Below, piece after piece: positions 49,957 through 61,145 of a stretch of 64,000 nt of DNA. The translations under genes were made by a program, and so were the position numbers. This DNA is from Reticulitermes lucifugus (Eukaryota > Arthropoda > Insecta > Blattodea > Rhinotermitidae). The stretch lies in the NCBI GenBank assembly GCA_026260175.1, contig JAKCWW010000109.1:10837-74836 (forward strand). The letters are read 5' to 3'. The first letter of the stretch is position 1; each line of letters opens with the position of its first letter. The notes beneath the pieces are model-generated. The model worked only from the letters and a program-made list of their open reading frames with translations. It was not told where the DNA came from and did no database searches.

Positions 49957-50624
49957 TTTAAATCAGTGTTTCTCAATGGTTTTTTTTTTGCTCGTGGCAC
50001 CCCTTTGATTTTGAATTATCTGTTTGCCCCCCCCCCACCATTCATAGACGTTGTTACTTATGGAAAAAAGTTATTCTCTTTCTGAATTGTTGATTTATAT
50101 ATAGGAATATATTTATATCACTTTTATTTACAATATTGTATTATTTTTAAATCATTCGTTTAGGTATAACACATTGTTTACATGTAAAGGTAAACATATT
50201 CTGTTAATAACTGGCATTATACTCAGTGTGTTCCTTGGGCCTGACGAACACTTGCAAGTTTTTGACTTTTCGGTTGCAGTGTGGTCAGTGATAAGCTAAG
50301 ATCACCTGTCTTCACAACACCAAGGCAATTACGTACTTTTTACAGCAAACGTCACCCAACTGAAACCAGATTCAACCAGATAAGATGTGAGAAAAATAGT
50401 AAAATACAACTTTGCCTCTGTGCTGAGGGGGATGGTGGGGAGAAGGGAAATTTTTGATTCAATTTTAGATTTTAAATATTTTATTCCGGCAGTGAAGTTT
50501 CGACGGCCCATTGAAAAGTTATAGTGGCCCCCTAATTTTCCGTCATTCTACTGTGGCCCCTTAGAAACGTGGTGTGACTCCCTGTGGGGCCATATGACAC
50601 ACGTTGAAAACCATTGGTTTCAAG
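49957..50624. mobile_element. hAT-like non-autonomous DNA transposon
   Basis: The left end CAGTGTTTCTCAATGG (from 49965) and the right end CACGTTGAAAACCATTG (to 50616) are imperfect terminal inverted repeats of the hAT form (CAGTG-TTCTCAA). They are flanked by GTTTAAAT (49957-49964) and GTTTCAAG (50617-50624), a decayed 8 bp target-site duplication (6 of 8 positions), the size hAT transposases make. The interior has paired GTGGCCCC words near the right end and C9 near 50025. There is no transposase frame; the element is 652 bp and old. Confidence 0.75.
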
Positions 50625-52384
50625 TAATTTAATATGTTCCTGGAAAACAACTTATCGTAACTCACATCCGTATTGAACATGTAGGAAATAAAATCAATTA
50701 ATGGAAGCAAAGTAAAAGCTGGGCATTCTTATTAAACATTAACATGAGTTCAAGACATATATGACTGTCTTATGTTCATCTTGAAGTAAGTTTGTAGAAA
50801 GGAACAAGAGAATTGTTTTATTTAATGACGCTGTCCGTAGGTAAGATTATATAGCGGGGCTACTACGTGAATGAAATATGAATATGGAGCAATGGTGAAA
50901 TGATACTAATAGTGTGTGAAAAATCTGTCTCATCGTCACTCTGACCACCAAACTTCCTACATCGACGCTTACGTGAAACCGAATTTAGTTTCGTGTCTGG
51001 AGGAACCGACTTCCTTTTCTCCTGCTTGCAGTCTTATATACTGTTCGACCAGTCGAAGACGTCACGTTCTGGATACAAGAAGTCAGTCTGCTCTAACTTT
51101 CAGTTGCTCTATTTAAGGCATTGCTGTTAATTTCCGAACTTCTTGAGTCGTGCTTCAGGTTCAGCAAACTAACTTGGCGCTCGGAGTTTTAGATTGAGCT
51201 GCAGACATTGTAAGAGCTATTTATAACCTTTCGAATTTTATTGTGAAAGGTACTTCTCAGTTTTTTGCCTGGTTTAGTGTTCCACTTAAATAGAGACAAT
51301 TATCTTCTCTAAACCGTGGGTAAACAGCAATCCATTTAATTCACACAATGCTTCTCCCAGTTTTTTCAGTTTGCTTATAAACGTTAAAACATAGTTTTCT
51401 ATACCCCCAAGCAGACTGATATTTGCTGTTTGAATTTCATGAGCATGTAGAGATACGGTTACTTGTACGTAGTCGCTCTAAAGCATAAATTCTTAGCCTA
51501 TGTGTCGCGACCCAGAAACGGGTAGATATGCCATTTAGGCTGAGTCGCCAAGATGCCCTTTACAAGACAGAAATTTCCTCTTACGTAATAAAACCTACTA
51601 GTTTGAAACAAAGTTCTCAGCTTCAGAGCTGAATGAAAACAAAGCATGACTTAGGACACAGCATTTCGAATACACTACTATGGTTTGCAGATCTCTCAAA
51701 GCTTATACCAAGTCATGGTTTACATTAACATTAATGTACAGGTTAATTATTTTAATTTTGCATTGTTTTTCTAATATTTTCGCTTTTGGAAAACTAGTGT
51801 GTACTACCAGTTACTGAACTGATTATAAATCATATTTAATTTTATTGTTTTGTACAAGTACCGAACAACCTAAGCGTTAAGTTATATTTCAATAGCAGCT
51901 ATATCCTCATTTGTGGACTACGGTAAAGTGATTCTAAGGAGATGTATAATTAATTAAAAATTGAAGTGTTGGCCGCGAAGCTGGCGAATCTTAACCGGGT
52001 TCCGACCGTAAAAGTTTTAAGAACCTCTGGTCTAACAGACAATAGTGTTTTTGTCGTCTAAACCTATGCATCACCAATTGTACATAACTAGTAACGGAGA
52101 CTATTCTTCTTCAAACTGTTAGCTCAAAGAAACTTCCCGTAAATAATGGAATCGCTTGTTTATTGTGACACTCTTAATAATACAGTTTCCAGTTAATCGG
52201 TGTTACATTATAACATACTGAAGGTCTAACCGCACAGTGAGTTCTTTTGGATGTCACAACAGGGCAGTCCTAACCGGCCTATGTTTGGAAAAGTAGCAGG
52301 AAAAAGAAGTCTTCTCTATTCGATTCTCGGTAGGAAGCCGAAAAAAAAACATGAAACTAAACGGTTGCGTTATGTGTCAAGAAA
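50625..52384. other. AT-rich spacer without a gene
   Basis: No frame, RNA or repeat recognised beyond short chance ORFs. Confidence 0.5.
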
Positions 52385-52560
52385 ATTCAGTTCCTATCTC
52401 ACAAAGAACACTCTTGGTCCCCATTACAAAGACCAGTTTCTTAATGTAGTTGAGGGAAATAATTTCTGTCTGTTCTGATAAACCTACGAAGCACATAAAT
52501 GGATACAATGTGTCGGAGAGTGCGGAGTTTTCCAGGCACGTTCGTACAAACAGCGAAACC
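52385..52560. repeat. dispersed repeat family E, copy 2
   Basis: ATTCAGTTCCTATCTCACAA, CCCCATTACAAAGACCAGTT, AGGGAAATAATTTCTGTCTG and CGAAGCACATAAATGG parallel the copy at 46857-47016. Short plus frames at 52251-52478 and 52499-52696 overlap it and probably reflect the repeat. Confidence 0.55.
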
Positions 52561-53364
52561 CGACTATCAGCTTCACCACGTGTCTCCCACTGGACAGAAT
52601 TTCATGAGATTTGATAGTGGGCACTTCTATGATTGTCTGTTGAGGCGCTCCAAATTTAGTTACAATCGGGAAAAAATATCTGACACTTTACATTAAGGCC
52701 TTAGAAGGTTTTAAGTTTGTCGTCTACATAAATTCGCCATAAAAGCATTTCTGTGCAACACTCAATATTTTTACATTGTTGCCAGTTATACGTATATGGG
52801 TCAACAACAATACATAGGGAACGTATTGTTGCGTTTCCACGGGAGCAGGTGTTACGCGAACGCGCCGTAATATAACGTTATACGTACACTGCCTGCCTTG
52901 TTTAATGTCAGAGCAGGTGGTATTTATAGTAACAACTAGACTTTGCAATATTCTTATATTATTTTGACATCCATCGGGAGAAACCAAAGGAAACCACATA
53001 TAATGTGCTGGAACATGTCGAGTTTCGCATCCCTTTGCTAATTCGGTGGTGAGATGATTGCGAGAAATTTGGATATGAATGTTTAGGCTTGTATGAAATT
53101 TAGTGCAATTACACGTTTTTGTACCGCCATTACTTTATTAGATAGCACCACAAGGCGTCATGTAGGAGTCTTCTTTTTAAGCTAATAGTCACGTAGCTTT
53201 TTCGCCTTTTGTGGAATTCGAAGTACTTTCAACATTTCAAACGTATTCTAATATTTACTGAGTCCTTGACATTAACACAGTTAAGCAGTATATTGGAGCT
53301 GTTGAGAACTCTACATATGCAACGAAACAGAATTCAGAGAACGTTAGACTTTTGAAGAGAGAGT

Positions 53365-53718
53365 CTAATATTTTGCAGGCATTATTACATTTCTTACGTT
53401 ACAAACAGAGTAGCAAAACTTGTTTTCAAGTTCCATGAAATGTGGTGAGCCATAACAGATAAGCACGTGAAGGCTGTTACGGTAAAAGGGCATAAATGTG
53501 TTTACGACAATCAATTTGGCGCTTCTCAGAAATTTGTTTTTACTTATACTACTACTTTCAACATCAAAACATAATTTTATGTTGCTCTCACTGTCATAGT
53601 GAGTCTGGATAAAACCGTTCTGTTTTATCTCATTGCTTTGAAATACAATTTTCAAACAGGTTAATGTTTTTGGTAACTCCAAAATGAGAGTGTCTTGCTC
53701 GTCGACAGAAATTCTCAT
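53365..53718 (-). CDS. unrecognised 117-codon open frame, doubtful
   Basis: This is the longest open frame outside recognised repeats. Its composition is more protein-like than the neighbouring AT-driven frames: Ser, Asn, Leu and Lys mixed, with four Cys (two of them as CYSVC), an acidic start MRISVDEQD and a LELPKTL stretch. I recognise no domain, signal peptide or membrane segment. A start at 53718 is arbitrary, and no promoter or splice context is visible. It may be a decayed exon, a fragment of an unknown element, or chance. Confidence 0.12.
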   Translation of the reverse strand: MRISVDEQDTLILELPKTLTCLKIVFQSNEIKQNGFIQTHYDSESNIKLCFDVESSSISKNKFLRSAKLIVVNTFMPFYRNSLHVLICYGSPHFMELENKFCYSVCNVRNVIMPAKY

Positions 53719-53984
53719 GGATCAAAGTCAATGTTCCTACATCTTATTTTCAAAAATGCTCTTTTTTGTCTTTATTTACACAAAGCCCACGGTTCGTTAC
53801 ATATTATGCGAAGTGAAGTTTTGCATACAAGGGTGACATAAAAATAAAATTTCTGAATTGAAAACAATCTGTTTTATATATCTTAACTCTTTAATAGAAT
53901 ATTTTATGTTGAGGAGATAATTCGTTAGTTTTAGCGCTGCATTTCTAATATGCACAATGTATATCAACCGCTAAATTGAAACCA

Positions 53985-54062
53985 AGATTGGGCAAACTTT
54001 ATTATGCCTTCAGCACGTGTCGGCCTATCCAGGCCATTATCAAGGTGTCCAATAAATGTGGA
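53985..54062 (-). other. stem motif G, copy 2
   Basis: On the minus strand: CCTTGATAATGG, stem GGCC/GGCC with a short loop, then GACACGTGCTGAAGG. Same layout as the blocks at 398-458 and 56596-56640. The hammerhead-like core is degraded (TTGATAA for CTGATGA, GACAC for GAAAC), so no activity is expected. Confidence 0.45.
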
Positions 54063-54164
54063 AGTACAGAGTTTTACGTATTTAAAACCAACTATGTACA
54101 AAAGGGTGAAATAAATAACGCAGTCCAACTACTGGCAAACATGTATATGATATCAGTGGGATGT

Positions 54165-54297
54165 ACACGTTCACATGTCATTGTTCACATATATAAGTTC
54201 ACATGTCATAGTTCACATGTATAAGTTCACATGTCAGAGTTCACATGTATAAGTTCACATGTCAGAGTTCACATGTATAAGTTCACATGTCAGAGTT
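54165..54297. repeat. 28 bp tandem array built from a 14 bp dimer
   Basis: GTTCACATGTCAGA and GTTCACATGTATAA alternate through about 4.5 dimers. The rightmost units are identical, while the left ones carry ATTG, ATAG and TATA variants, indicating recent expansion from the right. Each 14-mer contains the palindrome ACATGT. The repeats abut each other without unique spacers. Confidence 0.95.
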
Positions 54298-55122
54298 CGA
54301 ACAGAAGTGACGTGGGACGAACTGGAAGGTCTCTGAAGAAAACATATAAAAAAGTTGGATTTATTTTTTCAGTCATCCACGATCTGCGTAAACAATACAT
54401 ATTTTGAACCATTACGACCCTACTAATATTACTGTGGAGCTTACTGCCAATTTTCAAAAAGACTAGAGAATGAATGCCCTCGAAAATATATATATTTATT
54501 TCCGTAATAAAAAATAGATGAATCAAGACAAAATTGTTTGGAGAACTTAACCCTTTGTTCGAGATTATACATCGTGAGAAATCAACGCGCATGCGGTTAT
54601 GGTGGGATATGGCATGGCAAGCTTCTTTACTGGCTTTACTTTACAGCGATGGTGCAGCATCCAAACCGCTTTACATCCCAATTCACGAATCTCTCAGGTA
54701 TTTCATTGTGAATACTTTTAATTCGTGTAGAGGGTAATACAGCTTAATATACTTGTACGTAATATACATGACCTCAATTTGTAATTTGTCAAATAAATAG
54801 TTTCTGGTCTTAAATATAGTTTATAAATTAAATAAATTTATAAAACAGCTGGCTACTTTCAACTGTCTTTATATACGCAGTTTATTTAATTTCGCTATGT
54901 CCTCCCCTGAATACTGTTGACAGGTGTCATCACTGTGGGGCTTCTAACGGATGACATCACTCATTACACACGACAACTCTGTACGACTTCTGCTGCGCAA
55001 CGGTTGAAAAATATTTCAAGCATTTCACAGTTTTCGTGGTTGTTTGGACACAACACTCTCATGTGTTATCAGGATACAAGCGCGGTGCATTGGACTAGAG
55101 AGTAGGCTCACAATTGAGTGTT
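54298..55122. other. AT-rich spacer
   Basis: Short opposed frames at 54290-54592 and 54534-54737 have no recognised motif. Confidence 0.5.
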
Positions 55123-55421
55123 CATTACACATATTTTTTTTCTTCTTTTCCAATTGCTCGACAGCCCCTTGGGGGCCTAGGCCTCCTCATTTTTCGAGGC
55201 TTCACGATNNNNNNNNNNNNNNNNNNNNNNNNNNNNNNNNNNNNNNNNNNNNNNNNNNNNNNNNNNNNNNNNNNNNNNNNNNNNNNNNNNNNNNNNNNNN
55301 NNNNNNNNNNNNNNNNNNNNNNNNNNNNNNNNNNNNNNNNNNTCCTAGTAAGCGAGCGGCCGTAGACCCACGCCTTAGACCGCACGGCCACTGGGATCGG
55401 CATTACACATTACACATATTA
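55123..55421 (-). mobile_element. SINE family A with exact 13 bp target-site duplication and an N run
   Basis: CATTACACATATT occurs at 55123-55135 and 55409-55421. On the minus strand the insert has the tRNA-Leu-like head (CCCAGTGGCCGTGCGGTCTA), and the tail GGCCCCCAAGGGGCTGTCGA followed by an A-rich run. 55209-55342 is 134 N. Alignment to the copy at 3711-3962 predicts 134 missing bases, so the gap length is as expected for an intact body. Intact duplications indicate a young insertion. Confidence 0.92.
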
Positions 55422-55604
55422 GGGACCTTTATATATATATATATATTGACGTTGATACAATTTGGAAGCAGCAATAATTTTAACGATAGTTTATTAAGGA
55501 AATGCACACTGAGTTTTTAACCATGCATTTCATATTTTTGCCTTGACGTTTACTCGTAAGTGAACATACACATTATATATATACACATATATATGTATAT
55601 AATC
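55422..55604. repeat. TA-rich simple repeats
   Basis: ATATATATAT tracts at about 55429-55446 and a mixed TATATATACACATATATATG tract at about 55575-55602. Confidence 0.85.
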
Positions 55605-55789
55605 ACATACGTAAAAGTTTGGTACATAAATATAAGCAACGAACCTAATTAGATGTTTTCATGTAGGCATATTTCCAGAGATTTTATCAACACTTATTTT
55701 TTAATTTAATCCTTTAAAGCCCAGTGGTAAGTGTATGTACCACCTGGTATAGTATTAGGTAAATCTGCATTTGCAGTTCGGTGTATTTA

Positions 55790-55915
55790 TGTGTTTTTAT
55801 GGGTCTCGGATCAAACAGCGATAGTTTCGGTAACTAGCATTGCCTAATGAGATTTTTTGGTACTTACGGGCTTTGTTCTCTGTGAGGTACGAACTGATTT
55901 GTTATATATAATTTA
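55790..55915 (+). repeat. dispersed repeat family F, copy 2
   Basis: Contains GGGTCTCGGATCAAAC and closes with TCTCTGTGAGGTACGAACTG, then TTATATATAATT. The closing words match 28115-28150 and 61103-61140. Upstream similarity to the 61 kb copy extends to a CTTTAAAG word. Class unknown. Confidence 0.5.
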
Positions 55916-55916
55916 G

Positions 55917-56584
55917 ATGAACTTCGACAAACACATCTGTACTTTAAAAAAATTGCACTTTGAGGGACTGCTGCTAGGGATGCCTACTAGAAACTCGGAC
56001 TGCTGGCAAGGAATCAATATGAATCCGGAAGGTTCTGCGGTGAACCAGCTCGACGGGTTTCCGTGGTTTTTCTCGGTTCTAGAGCAAATGCTGAGTTTGT
56101 ACACAAAATCCACTTTGCAGCACCCTTTCAAAATTAATTTCAAAATTCCCTTCCAAACACAGCCCTCCTAACGTTATCAAAATTGCGTCATAGTGCAGTC
56201 TTCCAAATAAACAATTCCAAAGTGAACCCAACTGCACAGCTTCTGTCCTCTGCTGCATACTCCAGCTACCAACATCCTATCGTCTTACATTCTTCACCTC
56301 ACAACGCTCTACCTTGCCCCCTGCCTACTTTTACCAGAAGGAGCAATAAACTAAGTTTCCACAATGTAATAAATGTAATATCTTATTCTTCCTCTTCTGT
56401 CTTTACTCAGTGTTCATTAAACTGTCTATTAAGCCTTTTGTTACTTTATAATGTCGGATTTTCCGGCATTGTAGTCAGCAACCTTTATTCTAAACATTAC
56501 CTTGTGATAACATGTAAACTATACCGAAATAACCCGTCAGTCGCAACTAAATTTTCATTCTTTTCAGAATTTAGTACATATTGA
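55917..56584 (+). other. two chained open frames of unknown origin before stem motif G
   Basis: Frames of 84 and 133 codons follow one another (55917-56171, 56183-56584), ending just before the stem motif at 56596. The second is Ser/Leu-rich with a SLLLLYNVGF patch. No domain is recognised. Their position next to a motif also found at two other dispersed sites suggests part of an uncharacterised mobile element, but this is weak. Confidence 0.2.
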
Positions 56585-56595
56585 ATATATTATGT

Positions 56596-56640
56596 ATTAC
56601 CTGAAGATAGCCAGGCTGTCCGAAACATATGATAAAGAAT
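56596..56640 (+). other. stem motif G, copy 3
   Basis: CCTGAAGATAGCCAGGCTGT, then CCGAAACATATGATAAAG. A stem of GCC/GGC type lies between a CTGAAGA word and GAAAC, the same arrangement as at 398-458 and 53985-54062. An AATAAA with a poly-T run follows near 56660. Confidence 0.45.
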
Positions 56641-57557
56641 TCTAAATTCCGAAAACAATAAACATTTTTTTTTGTGATTGACGGTTTATTTATTATAGTT
56701 TATAGTAGTCAGTTTTTATACTGTCGAGGTATGTTGAATGTTTGTTAATTGGGGAAGTTATTATTCAAGTCATTGATATAAATTATTGAACTACGAGTAG
56801 GTACTTATAATTAAGCACATTAAAGTGTTATTCTTCTTTCATGCCCTAGATATTAATTAACGTTGCGTCAGAATTTGATGCTATTTGAAGTAATGTCTAA
56901 GGAATATATGAATGGAAGCACAAGACCCTACCTGTAAATTCAGTTCACAGTATTGTTTTTTATCTCATGTCCACTGAAACATCTGACTGTATTTCACCTG
57001 ATATTAACAATTCAAATGAATTCCTATGCGTAGTATGTCGATATGCAGTCAGCAGAATTCTGTAGTTGTTGAGGTTTGATTCAGGGTTTCATTTTAAAAA
57101 TAAATCAATCTCTTTGTCCCACATAAATTTTTGATACTGCATGGTACAGAAACCGTGTTTACCTTCGTGACAAAGTTTCGAACAGGGATGTGATTAAAGT
57201 GTGATTTTACGTCAACATAATATTTAACCGATTATTTTGCAGAAACAAAGGTTCCGCATGAAATGCTCATCTGCTCGCAATCTGATGTTTAGTAAAAGCG
57301 TGGAAAAGTGTACGTTAGTCATGTGGGTAAATGAGTATGCACATCTGACATACTGGCATGTGAATATGATAAAAATTAACTACAATACCACAGTTGATTT
57401 AAAGAATCTGTAGAAGTTAAACCCTGAATTATACATTTTGGAATTTCAGCATTATATTTAATGGGAATTTTTAAGTGTCTGCAATAGGACAGAGAGTGTC
57501 ATAACAATAGACGGTACTGTATTAATGATAACGCACCTAACAGTGAGATCCTATTCC

Positions 57558-57857
57558 CAGATATTCTTTTTTTTTTGTGGTGAAGGGCCCCGTAGCAGAT
57601 GCTACGGACACACTGCAGCCTTGAGACTTATTGTGCAACCCTGTGAAGAAGATGATATTTTTTTTCGTTTTTCCGTGTAATGTAACACCGGTGGAATGAA
57701 ATTTACAGGGGGAAACCGAAGTACTCGGGGAAAAGCCTGTTCCAGTGCCACTTTGTCCACCACAAATCTCACATGGACTGACCCGGGATCGAACCCGGAC
57801 CTCCGCAGTGAGAGGCCGGCGACTAACCGCCTGAGGTGTGACGCGGCAGATATTCTT
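57558..57857 (-). mobile_element. SINE family D with exact 11 bp target-site duplication
   Basis: CAGATATTCTT flanks the insert at 57558-57568 and 57847-57857. On the minus strand: GGCGGTTAGTCGCCGGCCTC (A-box region), the B box GGGTTCGATCCCGGG (57783-57797), a body with GAGATTTGTGGTGGACAAAG and TACTTCGGTTTCCCCC, then GCTACGGGGCCCTTCACCAC and an A-rich 3' end. Opposed short frames inside it are by-products. Preserved duplications suggest a relatively recent insertion. Confidence 0.93.
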
Positions 57858-58940
57858 ATTTACTTCTGTATAAAAGAAAATTTTACGAACCAATATTTCT
57901 ATTGAATGTAATAGGTGTACAGCTCAGGCTGTACTGCTTATGGCCGGTTAGGGTAAATGCCGACACAGTAATTACACTTCGCTGTACATGGTCTTGTCCT
58001 ATACTGGAGTTTCAAGACTTCGTTCTAGGTTAAAGAAAGGAACTGACAACTGCCTATGTTAATCGCAAAGTCACGGCAGCGCTCATGCTCCTCCACTTTA
58101 TCTCCTGCCATGTCTTTTTTCAGAGTTTTAATTTAATAGCGCTTGTCCGCAGAAAAAAATAAACTCTCGCTTAGACAAGGAGACAGGAAAGTTCTTATCG
58201 GCCTCCTCCTTTTATCTTTCTGTTCTTTTATGTCTCATGTTCTCTCGTCCGTGATATGGATACTAGTTTCTTTTACGGAGACAACAAAGCAACACACTAG
58301 TTTATACTCTCATATGTTCAGACTTACTCATAAAGCTAGTCACGTGCCCGTCATGTGACGAGCTGCCGTAACATTCACTCGCTGCTCCACGGCACCTTTC
58401 ATCGGCAGCTTCTTTATTCGTAGAGCAAAGCAAGCGTAGATATGCTGCCATAATAACATTCTCCTGAGGTTTTAATGTAACAAAAAGCAATGACATATGC
58501 TGAGGAACGTTTTCGTAGTTCACATAACAATTACTGAAAAATTATTTATATCATCAGGAGTTATTGAGAAAAAATATGTATTAAATCTGAATGATAAATT
58601 ATATTATTTTTAAATTCCAGAGTAGATAGGCCTACTTAAGTAATCCTTTGAAAAACGCAACCTAAACTAAATGAAGAATATTGTTTTCCTCGCTGAATGG
58701 ATGAGATTCAGAAATGCTATAGCATAGCATTAAAGGCTCCTAAAATGCAGTATCGATGTGAGTAGGTTCTTGTTTTTAACTGGGTAGCAGATGTCCAAGG
58801 TATATATGTAACGGAAAAATATTCTGCTACATTTTTATTATGGCCTTAGGAAGGTAATGGAATAATTTGCAGTGGCGAATTTCAATTTTAATTTACAAGT
58901 ACAATTATCTTTCGATTACAAACCCCAGAAAAGTTACAAA
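57858..58940. other. spacer without a recognised gene
   Basis: Short frames near 58143-58523 have no recognisable product. Confidence 0.5.
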
Positions 58941-59430
58941 AACACTAAAATGGTACTAGCATACACATAACGAAGTACCATAACCGAATTATGAAATTTC
59001 TTTTACAGCTTAAAATTTATTTAATCCGTGGTCAAGTGATGGAAGTTATTTTCCTTAGAATTCGAACATACGCTGTTTTTCTAACCAGGAAATACATTGA
59101 GAAAACACTAAAATGGTACTAGCATACACATAACGAAGTACCATAACCGAATTATGAAATTTCTTTTACAGCTTAAAATTTATTTAATCCGTGGTCAAGT
59201 GATGGAAGTTATTTTGCTTAGAATTCGAACATAACGCTGTTTTTCTAACCAGGAAATACATTGAGAAAACACTAAAATGGTACTAGCATACACATAACGA
59301 AGTACCATAACCGAATTATGAAATTTCTTTTACAGCTTAAAATTTATTTAATCCGTGGTCAAGTGATGGAAGTTATTTTTCTTAGAATTCGAACATAACG
59401 CTGTTATTCTAACCAGGAAATACATTGAGA
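58941..59430. repeat. 163-164 bp tandem triplication, near-identical
   Basis: Units start at 58941, 59104 and 59268 with AACACTAAAATGGTACTAGC and end with ACCAGGAAATACATTGAGA. The three units differ by only a few bases: one inserted A in ACATAACGCTG in units 2 and 3, and single changes around TTTTCCTTAG and CTGTTTTTCT. Within each unit TGGTACT and AGTACCA are inverted 7-mers. It is a young local amplification, or possibly an assembly artefact. Confidence 0.97.
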
Positions 59431-60277
59431 GTTGACATTATGACTGCATTACGAGTTGACACATTCTGACAAAGGCTCTCGTATCGTGAGTTCCTCTTCT
59501 CCAGAATAAGAGATGTATACTGGAACATATTCCTTCAAATTATGTATTGTAATAGCACCGTTTGGGCATTAGGCATGTATTAATGATAAATATAGGCGAT
59601 TAAATCCCAAAGGATACCTCGCTTTCATTAATGACATTTGTTTCATATCTGAAGTGTAAGTATGTTAATTATTTTGTATTTAATGTACGTAATTAACGAC
59701 ACTGAAGTGTTTGTTTGAATTGGTACACGTTTTCGACCATTTCCGAAAAAAAGTATACCTTTAGATCACAAAGCAACACTGCCTGTTTTATCAAGCCATG
59801 TGTACACCACTGGAAAGAGGAATCATGAAATGTTATGTATTCTTTTTTAGAGGATGAGGTGAAAGTAAACCCATATCGAATATCGAACACCAGTTTTACA
59901 GTCCCGATGGAATTTATCTCTGTGACGTTGCTATTGTTGTTGTTTTTGTGGTGGTGGTCGTCGCCTGTACCGTAATTTGCATCAGCTAAAAGTTTAGTTT
60001 GTAGAGACGTTGATGTATTTAGTAAACTAATTATTACTTTTCACAAGATTCTACATCACCAACTGCTTTTGTTTTTCTTGTCCAACAGCCTTCTCAGGGG
60101 TGAAATTGCGTTCTACATGGTAATGCAACGTCTTCTCTTTTTAACTCTGATGTGTTAGTTAACTGAATTTTTTCTTTCTTTGTTTTTGTTTTGGTGCGTA
60201 TTATATTTATATAGTAGTGCTTCTTTTGTAGTTTGTCATTAGGCTGTTAAGTCAGTAAATAAATATATGCGAATTTA
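59431..60277. other. AT-rich spacer
   Basis: A TTGTTGTTTTTGTGGTGGTG simple tract lies near 59936-59956. Nothing else recognised. Confidence 0.5.
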
Positions 60278-60312
60278 ATTATTATTATTATTATTATCAT
60301 CATCATCATCAC
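60278..60312. repeat. ATT/ATC trinucleotide microsatellite
   Basis: ATT units pass directly into ATC units, a compound microsatellite. It could be the tail of an old SINE, but no body was recognised beside it. Confidence 0.9.
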
Positions 60313-61019
60313 AACTATCATCAATGTACCAAACTGTGATTCCAGAAATCTTCAAGTTGGTAGCGTGCATGTCCAGTGAAATCGTGATATCAATGTTCCC
60401 CTCAAGACCCATAAAGTATAAGGGCGGATAAATTGTAGGGTTGTCTGTGGGAAGTCTAGCCGGAGATGGGATTTGTCAAATTTTTCCTTCGTATTTTGAA
60501 TGGTTGTTTCACTGCTTGTGTTGTAATAACTGATGGCGTTATTAACATTTGTATCACACTTGATCTACGAGTCGGATGTGAAAGGAACGTAATTTGAGTG
60601 TCTACTGCCTCAAGATGTAATTTATAATTTCATGCGGGCAGTTGCTTTATCGCATTTATGATTTTGATTCAGAAATAAGCCTATAAAACGTGGAACACGT
60701 TGAATTAATGTTTAAATTTGAATTCCTATAACACAGAAAACACTGAGTCTCATAAAAAAGTAACCTCCTAATGTTATTTAAGGAAATACTCGTGATGAAA
60801 ACTAAGATTTATCCGAAACCCATAAATGTATGTCGAAAAATGCAGATTCCTAATTTGTAGGCAGGTGATCTATACAACAACCCTTGTGATTTCAAGGTTT
60901 AGTAACTGAGTACCTAAACTATAAAGTGTGCGATAGAGATGTAGACATTCCTGAAGACAAATTCTTTAAAGTTACTGGGTTTAACATCTAAAAATTTTAC
61001 ATTCTGCCCACAAAGTAAA

Positions 61020-61145
61020 TTTCTGTGAGTTTATGGATCTCAGAAGAAACATTGATTATTCCTGTATACAGTAGTAACTGTTTGGTTTTATAACCGAGAA
61101 GGAATATGTTTACTGTGCGGTTCGAACTGAATCTTTCAATATAAT
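61020..61145 (+). repeat. dispersed repeat family F, copy 3
   Basis: TTATGGATCTCAGAAGAAAC, CCTGTATACAGTAGTAACTG, then GTTTACTGTGCGGTTCGAAC and TGAATCTTTCAATATAAT. Parallel in order to 55790-55915 and 28070-28155. Confidence 0.5.

Noticed and set aside
54165-54297. CRISPR-like array
   Set aside because: Units are contiguous without unique spacers, and the DNA is eukaryotic; it is a tandem repeat.
57783-57846. Possible tRNA gene on the minus strand
   Set aside because: It is the head of a SINE D copy bounded by an 11 bp target-site duplication.
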